Part shown: piece by piece, positions 1-11,787 of the stretch
How positions within the stretch are numbered: the first letter of the stretch is position 1
Layout of the letters: the number at the start of each line of letters is the position of its first letter
Source of the DNA: Cunninghamia lanceolata
Taxonomy: Eukaryota > Streptophyta > Pinopsida > Cupressales > Cupressaceae
DNA length: 64,000 nt
Direction: 5' to 3'
Assembly (NCBI GenBank): GCA_027924645.1
Contig: BSBN01001017.1
Span: forward strand, 11,868,501-11,932,500
Translations under genes and position numbers: made by a program
Notes under the pieces: model-generated
Told to the model about the DNA's origin: nothing
The model's database searches: none
The model's input: only the letters and a program-made list of their open reading frames with translations

Positions 1-988
1 GCTAAATTATAGGCGCACTGACTAGTTAGAAGCTATTCTTTTAGTTGGACACTTAACCCTTAAAGATTACTAATGTTTGGATTTTTCCCCCTGAAATTGA
101 TAGCATTTTGCTAGTGAGTGGTCTTGAATTCCTTAGTAATGAAGTATTCTACCATCTTTGCACATACAAATCTAGTATTTTTTTATTTTAATGGTAACCG
201 GTGGTAGATCTATAGACTCATCACTTGTGTAGCTAGTTAATCTTTAAGAGGCTAACGAACCTAATAATGACAACACATAATATTGACTTAAAATGACATT
301 TGATAGCAATACCACAGCACTCTTCTTTGGGCTAATATAATTCTTTTGAAGTAAAAGAGAATAGTTTTAACCTTGAACTTGCCACCAACAATGTGGATAA
401 ATCATCTTAGATTCATCGAGAATAAAAGTTGTCCCATAGAATGCTAGATCTTCATTTGTATCTTTACCACATCTATAGGATATTAAAATTTGAAAATATG
501 ACACATAATATTTTATTTTTTATCAATACATCGATATAGCTATGCCCAAAATGGCTCATTTCAGGAAAATAAGGCAATTGTGTAATTTACACACCCAAAC
601 ATTGAATGTTATTCTTGTTTGAAACTTTGACTTACTGAAATCTTCTTGACAGACTAGCATTGCACTGTTGCAGTATTACAGATCGGAGATTAACACGACG
701 TACATTGATAAAAGACCTCTCCACTGTGCGTAGAGCGAAACCTCACCCACTTTTGCCGCGTTGAAAACCATGCTTTATTAACTCATTCAAAGAATATTTC
801 ATACCAACAATTTTCTTATACATGGATTTCTAAAGCCCGGAAGCAAAATCACAGATATTTAAAAGAGAAACACAGTATTAGAGGAATCCATAAGCACCTG
901 AGTTTTTCTGCAACTTTCAGGTATCCTCCTACCGAGGCTTTCCATGACAAATATTCTTCCTATTCCTCCGTTCCTCATTATCCTTCAG

Positions 989-1133
989 ATGATCCAGACA
1001 AGTTCATAATCGTGCAGAGAGCGTTTGGAACCAATCAGCTATATCGTTAAACTGCTTCAAGAAATATATTTGAAGCATTCAATAATATAGCCAGTTCCAA
1101 ACACTCTCTACATTGCAAACTTGTCTGGATCAT
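989..1133. repeat. 145-nt foldback hairpin, possible small-RNA precursor
   Basis: The outer arms ATGATCCAGACAAGTT (from 989) and AACTTGTCTGGATCAT (to 1,133) pair perfectly. After a small internal loop, AGAGAGCGTTTGGAAC pairs with GTTCCAAACACTCTCT with one mismatch. Further in, GCTATAT pairs with ATATAGC and GCTTCAA with TTGAAGC around a short loop. The size and bulged stem resemble a plant pre-miRNA or a small foldback element. Copy B (about 49,296-49,396) keeps the right arm and loop but lacks the outer left arm. No known miRNA is recognised. Confidence 0.6.
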
Positions 1134-1593
1134 GAGGAGGAAAATGGGAAACCAAGATCATCTGGAGTAAAATGGAGAACCAAAACATATTCTTCTAAAC
1201 ATTTTTTTCATTTCGTTGCAGCAGGCCAGGCAGGATACTTCTTTTTTTTTTCTATAAAGAATGCTCTCAATCTGTGATACTGCCTTCGCTCTCTTCCATC
1301 ATTTCATGAAGCTAAACTTTTGTCATAGCCTTCACCTTCGTCACTTGTTCCTCCAACTTCATCATCCTCTGAACAAAATTGCGTTGCCCATGAAGAACGT
1401 CTATTATTATAGTGTGTTTTTGGTCAAATAATCAATAATAATTTTACACGAAAAAAAATTTAGATGCCCTTAAAACAGCTGGTACCGTTGTCTTGCTAGC
1501 TGTTTACAAATTTTTCAACTTCCCACTATTCCAAAGGCAACGTCTATTCAGCTCTCTCTATGCACATTTGACCATATTTATTAATTAATTGAA

Positions 1594-1619
1594 ATTCAGA
1601 ATACAACAGTATTCTGAAT
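1594..1619. repeat. Perfect 11-bp palindrome
   Basis: ATTCAGAATAC and GTATTCTGAAT are perfect inverted repeats around the 4-nt spacer AACA. They lie in a segment of copy A that is not present in copy B. Confidence 0.7.
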
Positions 1620-2082
1620 AAACTAAATTTTTATTTAAATTGTGACTTGAAAGAATGTTTTTCCAAAATCATATAAAAGATTATGTATTAATCATTGTAA
1701 ATTGCATTCTTATCATTCACTACTAGAATTAAAAAAATATATTAATATTGTGGATGATAATTTTAAAATAATATTATAATATTGAGAATTATTTAAGGGA
1801 AGAGAATAAAGAAGACAATAAATAAGTTAGCCTTCATTACAAAAAAATATATTATTTGTAAGATGAAAAAGTGTATACTTAGCATTTTTTCATTTAGTTA
1901 TGGGACTTTTTCCCCAAAATGGAAAAGAATGCTATTTTATGAATAAGACTTTCAAATAAAAATAAAAGATATTATGATCCTTTGGTTATAATAGAAATAA
2001 ATAAAGACTAATTATGAAAACCCCTTTTAAAAGGGGGGAATTATTAAGTTTATTAATTAATTGTTAATGACAACCTTTGTGA

Positions 2083-2860
2083 AATGGTGTGGTGGTTTAG
2101 AAACCACCCTTTAAAAAATTATATATAAGGCATTTGTGTGAGACTTGGAATGGGGAAAAAAAATATCACTTAAAAAAAAAAAAAAAATTATGGAAAACAC
2201 TCAAGGAAAGATAAGGAAAGAAGGGCAAGAAATCACGAAAGAGAAGGATTATAGATTTGATAGAGGAAAAGTATATAGGAAAGTATATAAGAAAAGTATA
2301 CAGGAATCAAAGGGCACAAAGGAGTGAGGATTATGGTATTTGGCTGGGCATTGAGCATTTGGAGAAGGGGCACACAGAGTGTCCAACTCGGGGTACAACG
2401 TACACCTGAGAGTGTTTTGGCGAGGGCTATGTTTTATGCATTGAGGCATGGTTGGTTCTATGTAAGACCTAGTTCCTCTAGGGGTGCTTCTTTGCCAGGA
2501 ACAGCTAAGACATGTGATGCTTCCTCCGAGTGCCATATGACAGCATCTCAATGCTTCACAGATAAGTGATTTATATATTTATTTGTCGTAAATGTTACAA
2601 ATGTTGCGTGCTTTAATTATTGTTGTAAATTGATGTTATTAAAGCTTATTGATTAAATATTTGGCTGTACAATGTCATTTTCTATGTTTTAATGTTTATT
2701 TAATATATGGAAAATAGATTAATTTATTTCTATTTCAAATAATTTACCTTGAAATGCATTAAATATTATATGAGGACTTTATAGTTGTTAAAAAAATAAT
2801 AACTTTCCGGTAAATAAATGTTACTTGGGTGAAAAGGAGATCACATTTGGTATTAGAGCC
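2083..2860 (+). mobile_element. Orphan LTR-like terminus with TATA box and primer-binding site
   Basis: A TATA-like TTATATATAAGG lies at about 2,118-2,129, just after a palindrome GGTGGTTT-AG-AAACCACC. About 720 bp further on, the sequence runs ...GATCACA then TT, then TGGTATTAGAGCC at 2,848-2,860. That last stretch matches the initiator-Met tRNA primer site used by many plant LTR elements, and copy B has TGGTATCAAAGCC at 54,821-54,833. This suggests the 3' end of a 5' LTR followed by its leader. The 5' edge of the LTR and any partner LTR were not found, so the start given is approximate. Confidence 0.45.
2324..2569 (+). pseudogene. Small ORF in the LTR-like region, frame-shifted relative to copy B
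   Basis: The 81-codon ORF shares its C-terminal part (SRGASLPGTAK, SQCFTDK) with the 89-codon ORF at 52,063-52,332. A 2-bp difference near 2,380 (copy A lacks one GT) changes the upstream frame. No domain is recognised. It sits in the presumed transcribed part of an LTR-like sequence and may be fortuitous. Confidence 0.25.
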
Positions 2861-4180
2861 TAATAATCAGACCTTCTTATCTAAAATTCTCCATATGCTT
2901 TAAAAATTCATATTGATCCATCTTTAAAATACTCCTTGAGCATATCTAATCTTTTAAATTCATGCTAGCCTTTAAGTCATCAAACTTGATTCTACAAACT
3001 CAAACTTATAACCTTTGTCCATATGCTAACTTTGATTTCTTCATTTGTTTGTTAGCATGATTGAAAATCTTGTTCATAGGGAATGTTGCTTTAAGAACTC
3101 CCTATTTGTACCCAAACTCATCCTAAGGAACCAAGTGCATAGCTGGTCAATAGGCTTCTCTATGTGAATTCAAGTGAGATGTTGATCTACATAGTCATTC
3201 TTGTGCCTTATTCAAAGGTCACATCCATGTTCAAAAATTTTAGAAGGTTTCATTCCATGGCATAGGTCCTTTTATTTTATTTTATAACTAGTTTTTCAAC
3301 AGTAGTAGGGTAGTAAGTAAGTTAGTTTATGTTTCAAATTGATGGAGGACTTGGTCCTTGGGTTCTAGAAAGTGGGTATGTATGTCTATGAAACATCTTT
3401 TTCTTACATGTTGTAATGGGATGTATATTTAACAACACCATCTATCGACTTTGATATTACATAAATATTTCCCACGTTACAAAATTCGCAATAAAAGACT
3501 TTACATTTGCTATTCATTTTTTATAATTTATATGTTCCATAAAAGAGACCTTGTTTGAACCATTCTTAAATAGGCTACAATTAATATAGTTTATATATAT
3601 TATACTCTACAAATAATATTCCTAAATTTATTATGCCATAGAAATAATATTCTAAAATTATGTTAAACTCCTAGGTTTTCTCCTCTAATTTCCTACGCTC
3701 ACTACCCCATGATCTTTATCCTCAAGACAAATAAGAGATTTCAAATATTTATACAAGGACCACCTATTTTCTTTCTTCCAATATTGTTTTGGTTTCGAAT
3801 ATTATATCTATCTTTGTCATAAATGAATACCACCTATTCGACCAAGGTTTATTGTGAAAGGGTGCGCCCTATCATTAAGTGACGAGTGGTTCCCAAACTG
3901 AACTGCGTAGCATATTTCTTTCACTACAGATCTCTTACTTTAGTTTGTGCTCCATCATCAACAAAGACTTTTTAAAAAAAAGGTGGGGGAGCCAACCAAA
4001 CCTTATATTAAAAATAGAGATCGTTTTACAGAGAAAGTGAGGAATGAAGCCTCTGGCATCAAAAAGTAACTAAAAAGTTTAACAAAAAGCACAAAAGGCT
4101 GGTATGATCATGGCTAAAAAGTAGTACATCCATTGACACAACGTAAGAAACCAAAACTAATACATATATAGAAACACCCC
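2861..4180. other. Non-coding, probably retroelement leader or old repeat
   Basis: No ORF or domain is supported. The sequence follows the primer-site-like motif and is conserved in copy B up to about 3,850 (55,823). From 3,851 to about 4,296 copy A is unique, because copy B has a different 1.9-kb insert there. Confidence 0.5.
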
Positions 4181-4844
4181 TTAACTAGCACCAAAACCAT
4201 GAGGTCCATTCACTGCACTGGCCTCAACCATAGTCTTGCTTCCCTCCATATGATCTTTGCCCATGTCCTCATCTGAGTCTGAGGCTGGTGGAAGTCTGGA
4301 CAAGTGGGGAGCCTGATCTGCGGCATGAATATGAAGGAACTTAATGGTAATGAACAGGTCTTTGCACCTTGTTCTCATACTCTTAGGCATAGCAAAGGCA
4401 TGCACTCTAATGGCTCTTTCCAATTCACAAATGCATCCACACCTGAGGCCTCTCTACATTGTTCGATAGTGGTATTTGTATTCCTTATTGGTTCTGAGGA
4501 GATGTAGTGGAAAAAGCCCACCAATCCAAGCATCACTGACACTAATGTCATAGTTGCGTAGAGCCTGGTTCCATCGGTCCATAGTGAACAATTGTTTGTT
4601 CACCAGACTCATAGCGATTGTTAGCACATACCCTGTGTCTTGAGTAATGTCTAGTATGTTCGAAAGGAACACCGAGATGACGTCTGAACATCGCAGCTCA
4701 CAGTGAGGAGACCAATCCAACCATCTTTGGTTGTAAATATTTCTAACCACAAAATGGGACGCAGTACAATCTATTCCAAAATTTTGATTCAGGTCCAGGA
4801 TGGTGACACTACCGGTGATTACTAGCTCCCAATTGAGTGGTGGG
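4181..4844 (-). pseudogene. Unidentified coding remnant, 3' part
   Basis: On the minus strand, two overlapping frames (4,454-4,870 and 4,181-4,423) read as one protein-like sequence broken by a frameshift near 4,440. It ends in an acidic tail (ASDSDEDMGKDHMEG) and a stop near 4,181. The LTR element at 4,845 splits it: sequence beyond the element at 9,996 continues in the minus direction as plausible coding (motif ERFPILGCYC). Copy B (57,711-58,255) has the same remnant with further changes. I do not recognise the family; a transposon-encoded protein is possible. Confidence 0.4.
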
Positions 4845-5044
4845 TGTTGGGATATGGTGTTGTACACCATTGCATAATTTGATATATTTTTATAATCTTG
4901 TAATTAAATAATTATTTAGTTGTGATGCACCTATTTGGTGTGGTTAGTCACACTATGTAATTATTTGGGTCCACTTTATGTTTGATTGTAACATTGGGAT
5001 ATTATTTGTATTATTTGATTAATTAGACCTGCAAATTCCTAACA
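4845..5044 (+). repeat. Left LTR, internally deleted (200 bp)
   Basis: This LTR matches the first 185 and the last 25 or so bases of the 706-bp right LTR. About 505 bp between two TTAATT-like sequences are missing, consistent with deletion between short direct repeats. Copy B's left LTR (58,261-58,460) has the identical deletion. Confidence 0.85.
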
Positions 5045-5046
5045 GT

Positions 5047-5059
5047 TGGTATCAGAGCC
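5047..5059 (+). other. Primer-binding site (initiator Met tRNA type)
   Basis: TGGTATCAGAGCC lies two bases after the left LTR end. This is the classical plant minus-strand primer site. Confidence 0.85.
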
Positions 5060-8000
5060 ATGTTCATGGTTGAGGGAGGTGTGAGCTCCCTAGATATGTA
5101 TAACCCTTGTTTGTGTAAAGCAGGTGCAAAGTGGAATCCATGGCAATGCATGTAAGGATTAAGGACACTACAAGGCTTTATACAAGTTGTATTGTAGTTT
5201 GGGGGTTCTGGGTATTGGTGATTTGTTGTGCATGTTGCAGATCGGGTGATTAAGAAATCATGGCTGAAGATGATTTTCAGGTTTTCGCTTCATGAGGGTT
5301 TTGAGGAGGAATTTTCATAGATGACCTCCTGGGATAGAATGGACCTCATCATTGAGTCTAGGAGGTCTGAGAAACAAAGATTCATATAAAATTTGACCTA
5401 TTTCAGCCATAGGAGCAAAATGCAAATTTTTTTAGGCCCCTTGGTTCACCGGTATGGTCGTACAGCCGTTGCAATCTGCAAGGTATGATGAACCAAAAAA
5501 ATTTTATCCTACACATGGAAAATTTATTTTTCTATAGTTTTTTGAAACGAAAATTTTTTGATTAAATTTTTTTTAAAAGCTATAGTTGAATGAGACTACC
5601 GATGGGGTACCACTAGCGTACATCGATCGGCCCCGCCAGTCCCCTCCCCTTTTTGCTATGAAGGCTGGTGGTGGAAGACTCACGGGGTTAAAAATAAAAT
5701 TTTTAATTAAAACTTTTCTATTTAAAAATAAATGGCAGTGGGTTTTGAAATGACGAGTAAAATAATTTTTTTTATGATAGCAATTGAAAAGAAAAAAATA
5801 TAAACGGTGGCATCAAAACTTTTAAATCAGACTTTATAAAAACTATTTAAACCTCCTTTGTATCCAATTTGGGGTCTGATGGAGATTTAACCGAATTGGA
5901 AAACTATTTTCATATCCGCCTGTTGAAGACAAATGACACCAACCCATTCAGCATAGTGGGACCCACCTATGCCCAGTCAATGCACAATCATGCTTGCATC
6001 AGCGATGATGTCAGTAGTGTACTAGGGGCCCACCAGGGGTCCACTTTTAGCCCTAGGAGTGCCTTTTCTTCTGGGGGACATAACTTTCACATACAGTATC
6101 AGTTTTTTGACTTCTTATAGGCGTCAAAAAGCTCTCTTTGAAAGCTACATTGTGGTATAGGTTTGGTCATCATATTTTTTTGTTTGTTTTAGAATTTGGT
6201 GCCTAAATCTCACATTGCTTTGGTATAGTTTTATGCTCATAATGTTTGCATACGTAGTCAGATTTTTTATTTCGGATAGGTGTTGGAGAGCTCTTGCAGT
6301 GTACTACATTTTGTATTGTGTAGATTTTTAGTTTGGTGTGTAGAGAGAGTGTTGTACTTGATTGATCACTTATGGGAGCCTGAGATTCAGAGTGCATTTA
6401 CGAGTGCATTCGGATAGATTTTTGGGCACAGAGTTGAGGGAGTGCATATTGCTATGAGACCATCAACATTGTATAGTAGGATTTTAGATTTGGTACTTCT
6501 TGATACATGTTTATAGGTGTTTTCAAAGTTACAACTTTGATGGAGATAGGTACAGATTGTCTTTTGGTTTGAGGCCATGGTTGACATGCGTGTGATACTT
6601 GGAATCTTGTTTCAATGGGAGTTGAGTATAGGTATAGTGATGATGATGATTATGGTGTCATCGATATGCAGACACTTTTTTGCATTGGAACGACATGATG
6701 ATGTATGCGATTGACAGGTATGGGCTATGATGTTCGATTCATGATTACAGGTGGTGTTGTGGTGTTGTTTTTAGGGGATTGTTCTTATCTCCTGGATGCT
6801 TAATTAGTTCCTTGACTATGGTATTTATTTGTGGACTTGTTGGCAAATCAAATCTAGAGTTGATTTGGTGTTTGAGTCTTGGAGTCTACATGTTATCTTC
6901 TTTGATATCTCAGTTTGTAGTTTACTAGTGTAATGATGAGTTTGCATGTTACATTTGTTTTGGATATATGAGTTATGTAGTTTTATGGATTAGCTACACC
7001 TTGGCTATAGTGAGATGACTCGGATGTGGACTGTCTATATCCACTAGATTGATTCAATGTTTATATAGACTTCGTTAGTTGGCCTTGTCTATGGTCATTT
7101 GTGCATTGGTATGTTGCTTTGGGATAAGAGGATGGATGATTAGAGTGCCGGGATAGTCAGGTGATTGGGACTTGTAGCATATTTATCATGATGTCATGGA
7201 TAGCTTGGATACATGATTCTATCTTAGCTTTTGATAGTGATGGTTGCATCTTCTTGTTTGGAGATTTTGGTTCACTCAACCTTTAGGGAGATATTGATGT
7301 TACAGTGGGATTCCTTGATTGGTTTGGAGCCATGGACAATCTCCATTTAGGAGACAGTTATTTTGTTGTAATGGATAGCTCGATATCACAATTTAGTAGG
7401 AGCTTTGGCAGCATGTTGGATTCATTAGTTGTGATAGATGATCTTCTGCAGTGGTTTTGGGTTTCATGGAGGAGTTCTTGGCTCTGAGAGTTCATTGACA
7501 TTTTTAGCTCAATTGACAGCAGATGCTTATCTTCATATGATTGGAGATGTTTGACATCTTGGTTTACCATGGAGGACTTCTTTGAGTCTTTGGTTGCGGT
7601 GTCAGATTATGATTTGTCAGTTGACATGTTTATCCTTGATTTGGAGATGTTGATATTGTGTCTTGATTCTTGATGCCAGTTTAGATTTTTTGGCATGATA
7701 CAGGTTCTCTTGAGACAGGATGTATGCATCATTGTACACTTTGTTTCATGTGATCTTCTTACGAGGAGATGGTTAGATCACGATGTCATGATGAGCTTCT
7801 TGATTATGCAGATGTGCGGTAGGAGCATTGACAGTGGTCTTGTTTGTTCTCTTGGTATTGAGTACTTTGGTCATTTTCTTTATAGCTTCGTGATGGTGTT
7901 ATGTTGCATTTGGAGTTTGGCATGTATTGGTCAGTTACAGGTGCTCATGGATACTTGGAGACTTAGGTGAGGCTGGAGTTCTCTTGTGATTAGAGACACT

Positions 8001-9284
8001 TGTTGAGACAGTTACTCTTTGGAGGTTTCAACAGTTAGACCAAGGAGCCTTACACCTAGATATGGACGTGAGTTCATTTTAGACCTAGAGGACATTGTTC
8101 TTGGAGAGAGTCTATGTGGCTTGGTGTATCCTGGAGGAGCATTCTCATTCCCCACTCTTGGTCTACTTAGTAGTTTATCATCTATGAGGTATTGCCCGTC
8201 CTTTTAGATGCATTTTACTTTATGTTTCATCTTCTCATAGATATGGATCTTGAGCTACAGTTATTGGTTCTGGATGGTTCATTTGAGGGATATTAGCATG
8301 GTTATTTCATTGTTCATATGGTTTGATTTATCATGTTCATTATGAGGAGTTTAGGAGATGTGATTGGGCTTAATCTTGGTTATAGAATAGTTATGAGTTT
8401 GGTCTACCTTGGTTAGAGAGGCTTACATTCATGTTGGTTACATGTTACATATGTTCATTTGATCTTATAAGATTGAATGGTTGGGTGTTGTTGAGGCTTT
8501 TCATTTGGGGTTGTAGAGGAGACCATACTTGACACATCTTAGTACTTGAGGTCTTTTGTAGAAGGACATTATGATTTACATATTTTCTCTCTTTGTCTTA
8601 TGACTTCTTCCTGGAGGATAATGTTGATATGGTTGGACTTTGGGATAGTTATGGTCACATGTTGTGAGAGAGTATGCAGCGATTTATCATGGATGAGTGG
8701 CTCAATGTGATTGTTCTTGATACTACATTGGCTTGATGGTTTGCCACACCTTGGTTTGAGTGTTCATTGATAGACTTGATATGCCTTGGATCTATTTGCA
8801 GATTTGACATTACCCATGCAGTCGGAGTTCCTGGATGTAGGTGTTCTTCATTGGCAGGTTTTATTCATGGAGCTTGTTATTGTAGTATATGGGTTGGATA
8901 TGTCATTGGCATGAGTTTATTGATGTTATTGATACCTACGAGGTATGGATGGTTGGATGTATTAGCATATGTTGTGGGTTCTATTGCCAGTCATGTGGGT
9001 TTTTTACCTTTAGACAACAACTTGGAGCCTATTTGGTTTCACTTGGATTTGATGCTTCTGTTCTTTGGATTGTGCATCTTCACCTTGGCATGTTCCTTTT
9101 CTTCCATAGGTGGCACGTTGGAGGATGATAGGAGTTCTTGCTTGATGGTGGTGACTTTGATTTTGTTGTAGGTATCTTGAAGGAGCACAAGAGCATTCTA
9201 GAGATTCATGTGATTTCATGTTTTGACTATGTTGGTGTATTTCATGTATGGACCCTTATGCAATGTATACGACAAGTGGGAGAA

Positions 9285-9990
9285 TGTTGAGATATGTTAT
9301 TATACACCATTGCATAATTTGATATATTTTTATAATGTTGTAATTAAATAATTATTTAGTTGTGATGCACCTATATGGTGTGGTTAGTCACACTATGTAA
9401 TTATTTACGTCCACTTTATGTTGTATTGTAACATTGAGATATTATTTGTACTATTTGATTAATTGGGAAAAGTTAGTACCAATTGTCAAATGTGGGGTCA
9501 AGTGGTTTTCTGTAACCCATGGTTTTGGGGCACATGGTTTTCTCAATGTAATGTGTGAGATTATATTATAAAAGCAAGCACAAGGTTATTATTTGAGGTA
9601 GGCTAGATATTTCATTCTAAGTGAATGGGTGTTTTGTGAGAGGTTGTCATTGTATTGAGCTCGCTCCTGTAAGTACAGATTCTGAAGCATGGCAGGTGAT
9701 GTGTGGATTCATGCTTGTACACATGGAGGTTGCATTGGAGGTGCTTGATGATTTAGAGGTATTTATGGAGGCTCATGGATTGTATTGTAATTTCATATTA
9801 CTGAATAATACATTTGAGTGTGGATGCTTTTGGAGGCTGAGTTTTTCCCTGTAAAGGGTTTTCCCAGGGTATATCTTGTGTTATCTTATTGCTTGTTCAT
9901 TTGATCTTTGCATTATGGTTTGTTTCAGCATCTTGTTTCTCCTATTGGGTTATGTGGAATTGGTTTAATTAGACCTACAAATTCCTAACA
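9285..9990 (+). repeat. Right LTR, full length (706 bp)
   Basis: It starts TGTTGAG after a purine tract and ends CCTAACA. It is the only complete LTR of this copy and the reference for the deletion in the left LTR. Confidence 0.85.
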
Positions 9991-9995
9991 GTGGC

Positions 9996-10442
9996 AGTAG
10001 CAACCTAAAATTGGAAACCTTTCCATCCATGAGCCTTGAGAACCTGTAGCAGAGGATCATGACAAGGACGTAGCAAAAAGAAAGCCAAGGAAGAAAAAAT
10101 GCAGAAAACTATGTTTAGAAATGAATACACCTTGATCTACTATATAAGGCTGGCGGAGAGAGGCAAATAAATGATGTATAAAGTGGCATTAAAGAAAAAT
10201 AAATTGGCATGCTACGAGGAGGCCACCCTCCACCTCTGGCTTATGGAAGAGTCGTTTCAAGGCTCTTCAAAAATCTGCTAAACATGAAATGTGGGGTACA
10301 AACTACGCAGGAGAAGAGGAGTGTAAACCCAATGAAATCAATGCCTTTTTGATCCACCATTAGAGGGAGCTGCTATCAATGGGCCGAATGTCTTTTGAGA
10401 TCGATGCCTGCCATGAAATAATTTCAAGAGCTTGTCCTTCCT
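9996..10442 (-). pseudogene. Unidentified coding remnant, 5' part beyond the LTR element
   Basis: On the minus strand the reading continues from the remnant at 4,181-4,844 after removal of the LTR element. In-frame stops are present. Copy B has the matching part at 63,055-63,500, including an open stretch at 63,300-63,515. The duplication boundary ends the recognisable homology. Function unknown. Confidence 0.35.
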
Positions 10443-11787
10443 GGGTAAAAGCACAAACATGTGTCACACTTTATAAAGGAATTGCCCAACATAAAAATAA
10501 AATCTCAACTTCGACCACATAAAAGTGGTCTTTTATGTTTTGAATTTCAAAATGATGTAAACTAAGAAAATGTAGATGTCTTGTTGAAGTTTATTAGTCT
10601 AATATTTTAGATTTTTTTAAAAATTGTTTTGATATTTTTTTTATCAATTTAAGAGCATATTTTGAAATGCTAAAAATTTGAAGAAAAAGTGACATTCAGT
10701 TGACATCAATAAACAAATAGAAAAAAAATGTTTTTTCCCCTAATTTTTTTCCCCAAATAGGTGACTTCATTATTTAGGGCATGAAAAGAAAAAATGAATT
10801 TTTGATCTATATTTTTCTCGTAATAATGTTTTAAAGTCAAACTTACCCGATTTTGATAGTTTTCAGTTGACGTCAACTATTGTTTAATTTTTTTTCATTT
10901 TCAAAAAACAAATTATACTCTTTTGAAGAGGATTGTCTCCTCTAGGGCATCATATATTTGCCAAATTTTAAAATTATGTTTTAATATATATTTTTTAGTT
11001 TCAAATTAGCCTCTTTTTGAACTTTAACAATCTACTTGCATTATTTTCAAATATTTATATCCTAAAATTACTCAAAATATAAAAATATATATATTTCCAC
11101 ATTCAGCACTCTGAGCTCTACAAAAGGTTATTTTTCTTTTTTTAAATTAATTTTGATTGCAGAAATATTGAGCAGAAGTTGGAAGTTTGAGAAAGTTTGA
11201 GAAAATGGTGACTTGGCCGCCTAATATGATGCCACATAAATGGATTCATCCTAATAGGATTCTATCTAATAGGATTTAGCTAAATCCCATTCGGTCGAAT
11301 CTACTCATTTGCTTTATTTTTTAAAAGAATTTGTGGCTTTTTTAATTTTTTTAATTATTGAATTACAATAATTTTTTTTTTTAAAAATGATTTCAAAGGG
11401 AAGAGTCATATTGAAAAACACAATGATGTGAAAGTGTTTGTTTAATGCCTTTTTTGGCTTTTTTTAGCTTTTTTAAATTAATAAAGTATAGAAATTTGGA
11501 GAAAAAAGAACCACTGATTTCAACAAGGGCAGAGTCATATTAAAAAACACAGTGATCTGAAAGCATTTTCTAATGTCTTTTTTGGCTTTTTAAACTTTTT
11601 TTAGTTTTTTGGGTTTTCTAAATTATTAAATTATAGAAATTTAGAGAAAAAAGAACCTCTGAATTCAACAGGGGAAGAGTTGTATTCTCAGGTACCATGC
11701 TCTAAAATGTGTAATTGATTAAAATCATTGATTTATTAAATGTAGCCCTAGATCTTCAAAAAATAGAGGTTAAAGTATTTGTACGTG
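10443..11787. other. AT-rich non-coding DNA upstream of the DDE-like gene
   Basis: No coding region is supported. A short hairpin GACCAC-ATAAAA-GTGGTC lies near 10,517-10,535, and a degenerate tandem repeat occupies 11,401-11,690. The region may be the 5' non-coding part of the transposon-like gene that follows; no terminal inverted repeat was identified. Confidence 0.5.
11401..11690. repeat. Degenerate tandem repeat, two units of about 129 and 145 bp plus a partial third
   Basis: Each unit contains AGAGTCATATT, AAAAACACA, a TTTTTTGGCTTTTT block, ATAGAAATTT and AGAAAAAAGAACC in the same order. Units start at 11,402, 11,531 and (partial) 11,676. Confidence 0.7.

Larger units (their letters stand above)
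1..2082. other. Gene-free AT-rich DNA in copy A
   Basis: No coding region is supported here. The stretch contains the foldback at 989-1,133 and an 11-bp palindrome at 1,594-1,619. Near 1,418-1,518 it has a single copy of the roughly 105-bp sequence that is triplicated in copy B. From about 1,618 it matches the last unit of copy B's 50,551-51,486 repeat block. Confidence 0.6.
4845..9990 (+). mobile_element. Non-autonomous LTR retrotransposon (LARD-like), copy A
   Basis: The two LTRs begin TGTTGRGATATG and end CCTAACA. The flanking 5-bp sequences are GTGGG (4,840-4,844) and GTGGC (9,991-9,995), a target duplication with one change. The primer site TGGTATCAGAGCC lies at 5,047-5,059, complementary to initiator Met tRNA. 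A purine-rich AAGTGGGAGAA precedes the right LTR. The 4.2-kb interior has no recognisable gag, protease, RT or integrase in any frame. It would need proteins from a related autonomous element, probably Copia-type judging by the short LTR and primer site; this lineage is inferred. Confidence 0.85.
1..10442 (+). repeat. Segmental duplication, copy A
   Basis: This stretch aligns with 48,319-63,500 in the same orientation, starting at base 1 of the window, so copy A may continue upstream. Similarity stops after the shared CTTGTCCTTCCT (ends 10,442 and 63,500). By eye the copies differ by about 3-8% plus large indels. Copy A lacks five blocks present in B: 49,580-49,765, two units of the 105-bp array, 50,160-51,368, 52,401-54,618 and 55,824-57,706. 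It has about 350 bp near 5,242-5,600 and 445 bp near 3,851-4,296 that B lacks. Both copies hold the same LTR element at the same site, so the element predates the duplication. Confidence 0.9.

Noticed and set aside
5869..6120. ORF conserved between copies A (5,869-6,120) and B (58,969-59,193)
   Set aside because: Similarity is explained by the duplication. Differences include non-synonymous changes at about the same rate as non-coding flanks, and no domain is seen.
7305..9219. Many 60-134-codon open frames inside the LARD-like element (and 59,777-62,282 in copy B)
   Set aside because: They lack recognisable motifs, appear on both strands in overlapping frames, start and stop at different places in the two copies, and reflect T/G-rich composition.
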